Part shown: one piece after another, positions 57,559 through 64,000 of the stretch
How positions within the stretch are numbered: position 1 is the first letter of the stretch
Layout: each line of letters starts with the position of its first letter
Assembly: GCA_030544685.1 (NCBI GenBank)
Contig: CP086683.1
Span: forward strand, 4,526,001 to 4,590,000
Direction: 5' to 3'
DNA from: Pseudomonas sp. B21_DOA
GTDB lineage: Bacteria > Pseudomonadota > Gammaproteobacteria > Pseudomonadales > Pseudomonadaceae
Length of the DNA: 64,000 nt
Position numbers and translations under genes: made by a program
Notes under the pieces: model-generated
Seen by the model: only the letters and a program-made list of their open reading frames with translations
The model's database searches: none
Told to the model about the DNA's origin: nothing

Positions 57559-58392
57559 ATGAAACACGCCGCTGCGAAAAACCCCGAGAAAGCCCCGCGC
57601 TTCTGGCGCGACGACGCCCTGCCCTTCATCGAAGCGCGGGCGATCGATGATGGTCGTGAGGTCTGTTATGCGCGGCATTCCCATGCGCACTTTTCCATCG
57701 GCGCAATCACCGCCGGGCGCAGTACTTATGTGCATGAACAGGCGCAGTACGAGGTGGCGGCCGGCACCGTGGTGCTGATGAATCCCGGCGATGTGCATGC
57801 GTGCAATCCGATCGATGATCAGCCGTGGTCGTATGTGATGTTGTATGTCGAAACGCCGTGGCTGACCGATTTGCAGCATCAGTTGGGGTTTGCCGCTGAG
57901 CTGGAGTTTCGGCGTTTTTCCGACACGCATCTGGCCGATGCCGAGTTGTTCGGCAAGTTGATGGGGTTATATGAAGTGTTGGTTGACGATCAGTTGGAGG
58001 CGCTGGCGAAACAGAGCGCGGCTGTGGAGTTTTTCAGTGATTTGCAGCTGCGTCTGAATCCTGCTGCTCAGCCGATACGTGAGCCTAACTTCAAGCTGGA
58101 ACGTGCCGCTGATTTCATCCGGGGACATTGCACCGAAGTGCTCAGCCTCGAGGCGATCTGCGCAGCGGCGCAGCTGTCGCCGTCGTACCTGATTCGAGCG
58201 TTCAAGCAGCGTTACGGGATGACGCCCCATGCCTTCGTGGTCAACCAGCGCATCCAGTTCGCCCGCGAGCGCTTGCGCAGCGGGCGGTTGATTGCCGATG
58301 TGGCGCTAGAGGCTGGATTCGCCGATCAGGCGCATTTTCAGCGAGCGTTCAAACAGCATCTGGCGGCGACGCCGGGGCAGTATCGCGGCTGA
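57559..58392 (+). CDS. AraC-family regulator
   Basis: A 277-residue AraC protein. N-terminal cupin sensor (about 20-100; YARHSHAHFSIGAITAGRST and VVLMNPGDVHACNP) and C-terminal HTH pair (about 180-275; LEAICAAAQLSPSYLIRAFK, then VALEAGFADQAHFQRAFKQH). This sub-class commonly controls a neighbouring LysE-type exporter, and the convergent gene here is one. A possible target is amino-acid or metabolite export. Confidence 0.88.
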   Translation: MKHAAAKNPEKAPRFWRDDALPFIEARAIDDGREVCYARHSHAHFSIGAITAGRSTYVHEQAQYEVAAGTVVLMNPGDVHACNPIDDQPWSYVMLYVETPWLTDLQHQLGFAAELEFRRFSDTHLADAELFGKLMGLYEVLVDDQLEALAKQSAAVEFFSDLQLRLNPAAQPIREPNFKLERAADFIRGHCTEVLSLEAICAAAQLSPSYLIRAFKQRYGMTPHAFVVNQRIQFARERLRSGRLIADVALEAGFADQAHFQRAFKQHLAATPGQYRG

Positions 58393-58444
58393 GTTTTATC
58401 TGCCGTACATGCAAACCCCTGCACTCGTCAGCGCCTACAGAAAA

Positions 58445-59032
58445 TCAGGTGATCAGGAGATAAAGCGCACTCACCGCCAGCAACAACGCCATCACCCGGT
58501 TGAACCAGCGCATCCCCGCCGCGTTGCTCAGATAGCCGCGCAAAAACGTCCCGGCATACGCCCAGCAGCCCACCGACAGATAGCAGATCACCAGATACAC
58601 CGCCGCAAACTGCCAGACCAACCGTGCCTCGCCATCAGCGACAAACGCGCCCATGCCGGCCACGCACGCCAGCCAGGCCTTGGGGTTGAGCCATTGCATC
58701 ACCGCGCCATAGAGCATCGACGGTGCGCGGCCGGACTCGCGGGTGTTCAATTGGCCGTCATCGCTGGCCAGTTTCCAGGCCATGAACAACAGAAACGCCA
58801 CCCCGGCCCATTGCACCACCCGCGTCATGAACGGCCACAGTTGCAGCACCTCATGCAGGCCCAGGCCCATCAGCACCAGCAACAGCACAAACCCCAACGT
58901 CGCCCCGGCGACATGCCGCTGGCTGGCGCGGAACCCGTACTGCGCGCCGGAACTCAAGGCGACAATATTGACCGGCCCGGGGGTGATGGAAGCGGCCAGG
59001 GCAAATGCCGCCATGGAAAGAATCAGACTCAT
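58445..59032 (-). CDS. LysE-family translocator
   Basis: A 195-residue inner-membrane exporter with about six transmembrane helices: AAFALAASITPGPVNIVALS at the start (the conserved PGP motif), ATLGFVLLLVLMGLGL, and AVMQWLNPKAWLACVAGMGA, typical of RhtB/LysE proteins. It exports amino acids or related compounds. It converges with the AraC gene 57559-58392, which is the likely regulator. Confidence 0.9.
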   Translation of the reverse strand: MSLILSMAAFALAASITPGPVNIVALSSGAQYGFRASQRHVAGATLGFVLLLVLMGLGLHEVLQLWPFMTRVVQWAGVAFLLFMAWKLASDDGQLNTRESGRAPSMLYGAVMQWLNPKAWLACVAGMGAFVADGEARLVWQFAAVYLVICYLSVGCWAYAGTFLRGYLSNAAGMRWFNRVMALLLAVSALYLLIT

Positions 59033-59129
59033 TGCACACCTGCTTCAAACGAGGAACGAGGTGGCTACGGTAGCGAGCTCCGGGGGTGCGGTATTGAAGA
59101 AAATGCCCCTGAGGATGCGAATCCTCTGG

Positions 59130-59460
59130 CGAAAGCGGTGTGTCAATCAACCCAATGTTGGCTGGGCTGACGCCTTCGCGAGCAAGCCCGCTCCCACCGG
59201 GTTGTGTGTGAAATGCAATCTCGGGCCTACCGCAAAACCTGTGGGAGCGAGCTTGCTCGCGAAAGCGGTGTGTCAATCAACCCTATGTTGGCTGGGCTGA
59301 CGCCTTCGCGAGCAAGCCCGCTCCCACCGGGTTGTGTGTGAAATGCAATCTCGGGCCTACCGCAAAACCTGTGGGAGCGAGCTTGCTCGCGAAAGCGGTG
59401 TGTCAATCAACCCTATGTTGGCTGGGATGACGCCTTCGCGAGCAAGCCCGCTTCTACAGG
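59130..59460. repeat. Second tandem REPIN array, period 130 bp
   Basis: A 130-bp unit containing GTGGGAGCGAGCTTGCTCGC, AAGCGGTGTGTCAATCAACCC and CGCCTTCGCGAGCAAGCCCGC repeats with starts (GAAAGCGGTG) at 59131, 59261 and 59391. The copies are almost identical, so expansion is recent. The first copy lacks its left arm. It separates lysE and bphP, replacing any other gene in that gap. Confidence 0.9.
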
Positions 59461-59465
59461 GGCAC

Positions 59466-61702
59466 TCAAGCCAGACGCGGTACGGTGAAGCGGAATTCGC
59501 TGCCCTGCCCCGGCTCGCTCTCGGCGACGATCTGGCCGCCATGGGCTTCGACGATGCCTTGGGTGATGTACAAACCCAGGCCCGTGCCGGTCGGGTTGCC
59601 TTCTTTGACCGTCCAGTAACGATCAAACACATGCGGCAAGTGCTCTTTGGGAATGCCTTCGCCGCTGTCGCGCACGATGAAGACAATTTCATCGCCCACC
59701 GATTTGGCGTGTACGCCGACGGTGCCCATGCGTGGGGTGAACTTGATGGCGTTGCCGACCAGGTTCGACAGCACCTGAAACAACCGCTCGGGGTCGGCAT
59801 GGATGCGCAAATCAGGATCGGCCTGGAAGGAAATGCTGATGTCCTTGTCATGGGCCAGCGGCGACAGCAGCGACTGCGCCTCTTCGAAGATCAGCCCGAC
59901 GTCCAGCGGTTGCGGTGTGATGGAATAGCGCCCGGCGTCGATTTTCGAAGTATCGAGCAGGTCCTCCAGCAGCGTATTCATCCGCGCCGTGGCCTGCTGC
60001 ATGGTGTCGATCGCCGTAGAGATGCGCCGCGAAGTGTGCGCCCCTCCGAGCTGAAGGCTTTCTGCATCATGCCGCAGAGCATCGAAATCACCGTCATCGG
60101 GTTACGCAGATCGTGGGAAACCACCGCCACCAGTTCATCCCGCGCTCGCACGGCCTCTTGCTCGCGACGGACCTGGCGGGCCAGATCATTTTCCAGTGCC
60201 GAACGGCGCAGATCGTTGGCGGCGAACAGATCGCCGTGGCTCCATTTGGTGGAGATCCCGGCCATCTCGACTTTCCAGATCTCGAACGAGGTACGCGGCC
60301 GCAGGCGCAGGCCGGCGTCGGAGTTTTCCAGGTCCAGTGGTTTGCGCGGGTCACCGCTCCAGTTGATGTTTTCCTTCACTTCCGGGCGGAACCACAGCAC
60401 GCCGTTGTCCACCGGTTTGGGCAGGCTCAAGGCGAGCACACCGCTGGCCACCGCCTGATACTGCGCCGCCGGCGGATAAACGCTGGACAGATGATGGCTG
60501 GCAAACACCGGCTCGCCGCGCGCCTGCAGCCATTTGTGCAGCGCGCGAATTTCTTCCGGCTCAGGGCAGTTGCCGTAGCGGTGCAATTGCTTGTCTTCGA
60601 TGATCGCGATGCCACCGGCATTGACCAGCGCCATCAACGTCGCCGGCTGCTGGGCGAGGCCGTCGAACACGTTCTGCGGCGAATCGACCATCGCCTGATT
60701 GAGCCGCGCCAGCGCCTCGACCTTCTCTTCACGCTGACGGGTCAGTTCAAGGGTTTCCATCGCACTGATCTGCAACGAGAGGACTTGGCCGATGGTCTGG
60801 CAGGCCATGCGCAATTCATGCGGCACGTGCAGCGGCTGGCGGTTGCCGCAGCTGATCAGGCCCCAGAGCTTGTCGCCCTTGAGCAGGGAAATGCTCATCG
60901 ACGACAGCACGCCCATGTTTTTCATGTACTGGCAGTGAATCGGCGAGACGCTGCGCAGCGTGGCGAAACTGAGGTCCAGCGGTGTCTGCGTGTCCGGGCG
61001 CAACTTCGGCACCAGTGGCACCGGCTGATAATCGGCGTTGGGGATGATCCGCAGCCAATTGGTGCGATACAGCTCGCGCGCCTGCTCGGGAATGTCCGAG
61101 GCCGGGAAGAACAGGCCGTTGAACACTTCCATCGACGGATCGGAGGCTTCAGCGATGACCTGACCGTGGCCCTCCTCCTCGAAACGATAGATGAGCACCC
61201 GGTCGTAACCGGTCATCGCCTGGATTTCCTTGACGCTGATGTCGTACAGGGCCTGCAGCGTGGTTGCCGCTTGCAGGCGCTGGAGCATGCGGCCCAGATG
61301 AGTCTTGACCCCGGCGACGTTGCGCGGCTGGAAATTCTGTACGTGGATCTCAAGCTCAAGAATCAGCACGTCCTGATGGCGATGCAGCAACCCTTCGAAC
61401 GCGGTGCCGTTGAGCTCGAAACGCAGTGGCGCCGCTTCGGAGAATGTCGTCTGCTGCAGGGCTTCGAGCACTTGCGCGGCGTGCTCGGCGCCGATCAGGC
61501 TGTGCAGTGGCTGGCCGATCAGCGATTCGGGCGCACGGGCCAGCAGAGTTTCGACGTTGGCACTGACCTGAATGATCTGCAGCGCAGGCTCGGTCAGGGT
61601 CAGTAGCAAACCATGGGGCTGGATCGCGCCGGGAAAGCGGATCGGCTCGTCGGCACAGTTGGCCAGCAGTTCTTCAAAGGCTTGTTGGTCTTGCGGGTTC
61701 AT
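59466..61702 (-). CDS. bphP: Bacteriophytochrome histidine kinase BphP, frameshifted at a G run
   Basis: A 745-residue red/far-red photosensor kinase after correction. PAS (about 20-120) with biliverdin-binding Cys16 in LLANCADEPIRFPGAIQPHG; GAF (about 140-310) with FPASDIPEQARELYR; PHY (about 320-500); HisKA with H-box VAVVSHDLRNPM (~525); and an HATPase domain with FQVLSNLVGNAIKFTP and TGLGLYI. The frame breaks at the minus-strand GGGG run (plus 60041-60044); one G restores SSEGAHTSRRISTAID. The bphO stop overlaps its ATG (ATGA). No cognate response regulator is in the window. Confidence 0.95.
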
Positions 61703-62303
61703 GCCAGTACCTCCTGGCGCTCGAGCCACTGCTCGAAACAGCTGAATGTGGTTTGTGCTGCGCTGACCACGGCCGCGCGTTCGCTGGCCGCCATGGGCCG
61801 GTTGCTCAGGTATTCAATGAACTCGCGCCAGCGCCGCCCCGTGGCAGCGCCGTAGACATCGAGAAACGCGGCGCCGTTGTCGGCGTCCAGATTCAGCCGC
61901 GCGGCGATTTCCCGTCGCAGGATCTGCCCGCCGAGAGTCGCGCCTTCAAGCACGTACAGAACGCCAAGGCTGGCAGCGCTGGAGTCGATAACCGGCAGAT
62001 CCTCACACAGTGGCAAATCATCAGCGGTTGCGCCCAGCGCGCGCAGGTCGGCGCGCAGGGTTTGAGCCTTCAGACGCGGCGTCAGGTTGAAATCGTCCGG
62101 GACCGCACCACTGGCGAGCAACGCCTGTTCCAGCGGTTGATAGAAACCGTAATAGGCCTGCATCAAGCGCTCGAAAGCGGGGGTATCGAGGGTGTCGGAG
62201 AAAAAGGAAGGCGTTTTTCCAGTGCGATGTGCAGTTCGGCTGTGCCGGCCCGCAGATCCTGCAGCACCGGTGGCACATAAACCTCACGGGCCTTTGCTTG
62301 CAT
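61699..62303 (-). CDS. bphO: Heme oxygenase BphO, frameshifted at a T run
   Basis: A 201-residue bacterial heme oxygenase after correction. It opens heme to biliverdin, the chromophore of BphP. The proximal His is in TAELHIALEK, and LGVLYVLEGATLGGQILRR contains the distal-helix glycines. The frame breaks at the minus-strand TTTTT run (plus 62201-62205); one T restores RLPFFSDTLDTPAFERLMQAYYG. The start ATG at 62303 gives MQAKAREVYVPPVLQDLR. Overlap with bphP ensures coupled translation. Confidence 0.92.
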
Positions 62304-62486
62304 GTAGATCGCTCTTGGTGGGACCCGGCAGGGGCCATTCTGGGTGGGCTCGACGTGGGGAGGAATTTATCACGACAGACAGCGTTTCTGCCTGCCAGGG
62401 CGATTATTTCTGCCGAACCGCGACCCTATGACACGTTCAGAGTGGCGCCGGATCAAAAAGTTCGACCCGCGCCACATCTGCCAATC

Positions 62487-64000
62487 TCAGGGCTTGAGAT
62501 CGGGATCGCTGTCCAGATTCTTCTGCTGCACAGCGTCGATATTGCCCGGCGGGTTTTGCGCCGGGGCCTGATCGATGCCCGGTGGTGGCGTAAGTTGCAG
62601 CACTTCGCTGGTGTAGCGCCACTCCTCCATGACCTTGTCCGGGTGCTCGTTCAGGCGCGTGCCATAACTGGGCACGATCTGGCGCAGCTTGTCCTGCCAC
62701 GGCGCCGAGGCCAGTTTGTCCTTGAACACCTTGCCCATCAGATCAAGCATGATCGGCGCGGCGGTCGAGGCCCCCGGCGACGCGCCGAGCAGCCCGGCAA
62801 TGCTGCCGTCCTTGGAAGCGACCACTTCGGTACCGAGCTTGAGCACCCCGCCCTGCTGTTCATCCTTCTTGATGATCTGCACGCGCTGGCCGGCCTGCCA
62901 CAGTCGCCACTCCTCTTTCTTCGCATGGGGAAGTAGGTGCGCAGCGCCTCGAAACGGTCGTCATCGGACTGCATCAACTGGCCGGCGAGGTATTGCACCA
63001 GATCGAACTCGCGCACGCCGACCCGAACCATCGGCCAGAGATTGTGCAGGGTCGTACTGGCCGGCAGATCAAAATACGAACCCTCTTTCAAGAACTTGGT
63101 GGAGAACGTGGCGAACGGCCCAAACAGAATCACCCGTTTGCCATCGAGCACCCGCGTATCGAGGTGCGGCACCGACATCGGTGGCGCGCCGGTCGAAGCG
63201 ATCCCATAGGCCTTGGCCATGTGCTGTTGCGCGACTTCGGGATTATCCGTGACCAGGAACGAACCACCCACCGGGAACCCGGCGTAGTCTTTCGCTTCCT
63301 CGATCCCGGACTTCTGCAGCAGCGGCAACGCCGCCCCACCCGCTCCGATAAACAGGAATTTCGCGTCGGTGGCGGCCGTGGTGCCGTCCTTGAGGTTCTT
63401 GTACTCAACGTGCCACGAGCCATCGTCGTTGCGCGTGATGTCGCGCACTTCCGTGGACAGCTTGAGGTTGAAGTTGTCGCGGCTTTGCAGATGGCTGACG
63501 AACTGCCGGGTGATCTCGCCGAAATTGACGTCGGTGCCGATCGGCGTCCAGGTGGCGGCGATCTTCTGCGTCGGATCGCGCCCCTCCATCATCAACGGCA
63601 CCCATTGCTTGATCTGCTCCGGGTCTTCGGAATACTGCATCGGCCGGAACAAGGGGCTGGCCTGCAACGCCTCGTAGCGTTTCTTGAGGAAACGGATGTT
63701 GTCATCGCCCCAGACGAAACTCATGTGCGGCGTGGAGTTGATGAACGAACGCGGATTCTTCAGCACGCCGGTTTTCACCTGCCAGGCGAGGAACTGGCGG
63801 GTGATCTGGAACGCCTCGTTGATCTCGACAGCCTTGGTGATGTCGACCTTGCCGTCCTTCTCCGGCGTGTAGTTGAGTTCGGCGAGCGCCGAGTGGCCGG
63901 TGCCGGCGTTGTTCCAGCCGTTGGAGCTTTCCTCGGCGACCTGGTCCAGACGCTCGACCATTTCCATCGACCAGCCCGGCTCCAGTTCACTGAGCCAGAC
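62487..64000 (-). CDS. mqo: Malate:quinone oxidoreductase, 5' part outside window, frameshifted
   Basis: The C-terminal ~505 residues of Mqo, a membrane-associated FAD enzyme that oxidises malate to oxaloacetate and reduces quinone in the TCA cycle. The fragment holds [39 protein letters not shown] and the final [20 protein letters not shown]. The frame breaks at GGGG 62927-62930 (C run on the coding strand); one base restores [18 protein letters not shown]. The N-terminal FAD-binding part lies beyond the window edge. Confidence 0.94.

Noticed and set aside
62304..62486. Possible gene between bphO and mqo
   Set aside because: Open frames there are short, lack start signals and overlap known genes; I see only an upstream region for bphO and the end of mqo.

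Overview
The window is a Gram-negative, high-GC chromosome segment that reads as a fluorescent Pseudomonas, P. fluorescens group. The order rnhA-dnaQ-methyltransferase-gloB-mltD-nppA1A2BCD-fabI is, from memory, that of P. aeruginosa PA1816-PA1806. Intergenic regions carry the P. fluorescens type of REP/REPIN palindromes. A galactose dehydrogenase matches the P. fluorescens enzyme. I see no rRNA, tRNA, prophage, integrase, IS transposase or CRISPR.

Layout. 1-2.7 kb: end of a FAD oxidoreductase, a DUF2945 protein, a small acidic protein, a zinc alcohol dehydrogenase and trmK. 2.9-14.1 kb: an accessory stretch with three short-chain dehydrogenases, three LysR/AraC regulators, two nearly identical ycaC-like hydrolases 9.4 kb apart, a 1.15 kb tandem REPIN array, a B3/B4-domain protein with a divergent XRE-cupin regulator, and galactose dehydrogenase. 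14.3-17.4 kb: SCO1 and PCuAC copper-delivery proteins, a small XRE regulator, an unknown protein and an orphan sulfonate/nitrate-type binding protein. 17.7-29 kb: LTA-synthase-like sulfatase, katG with a candidate OxyR site, then minus-strand yeaC-DUF2797-pepN and nadK-phosphatase-rhomboid. 29-34 kb: DUF1853, arsB, an FMN reductase, a LysR regulator and a GNAT acetyltransferase. 34.5-47.6 kb: the conserved dnaQ-fabI block. 47.7-55.2 kb: a 1039-residue unknown protein, a GAF-GGDEF diguanylate cyclase and a three-gene molybdenum hydroxylase operon (2Fe-2S subunit, molybdopterin subunit, di-heme cytochrome). 55.4-64 kb: a chloroperoxidase-like hydrolase, a repeat-rich gap with a structured element, a GFA protein, an AraC regulator, a LysE exporter, a second REPIN array, the bphO-bphP phytochrome operon and the 3' part of mqo.

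The most important caution is sequence quality. At least sixteen genes, including nadK, pepN, fabI, mqo and four npp genes, are broken by a one-base shift at a short homopolymer, almost always one base too few. Each reads through at family length once a base is restored. This looks like uncorrected sequencing or assembly error rather than gene decay, so I annotate these genes at corrected extents and give the place of each shift.

The most interesting biology is the nine-unit REPIN array, the recent ycaC duplication, the multi-hairpin element near 56.6-56.9 kb and the 1039-residue protein inserted beside the conserved fabI locus.
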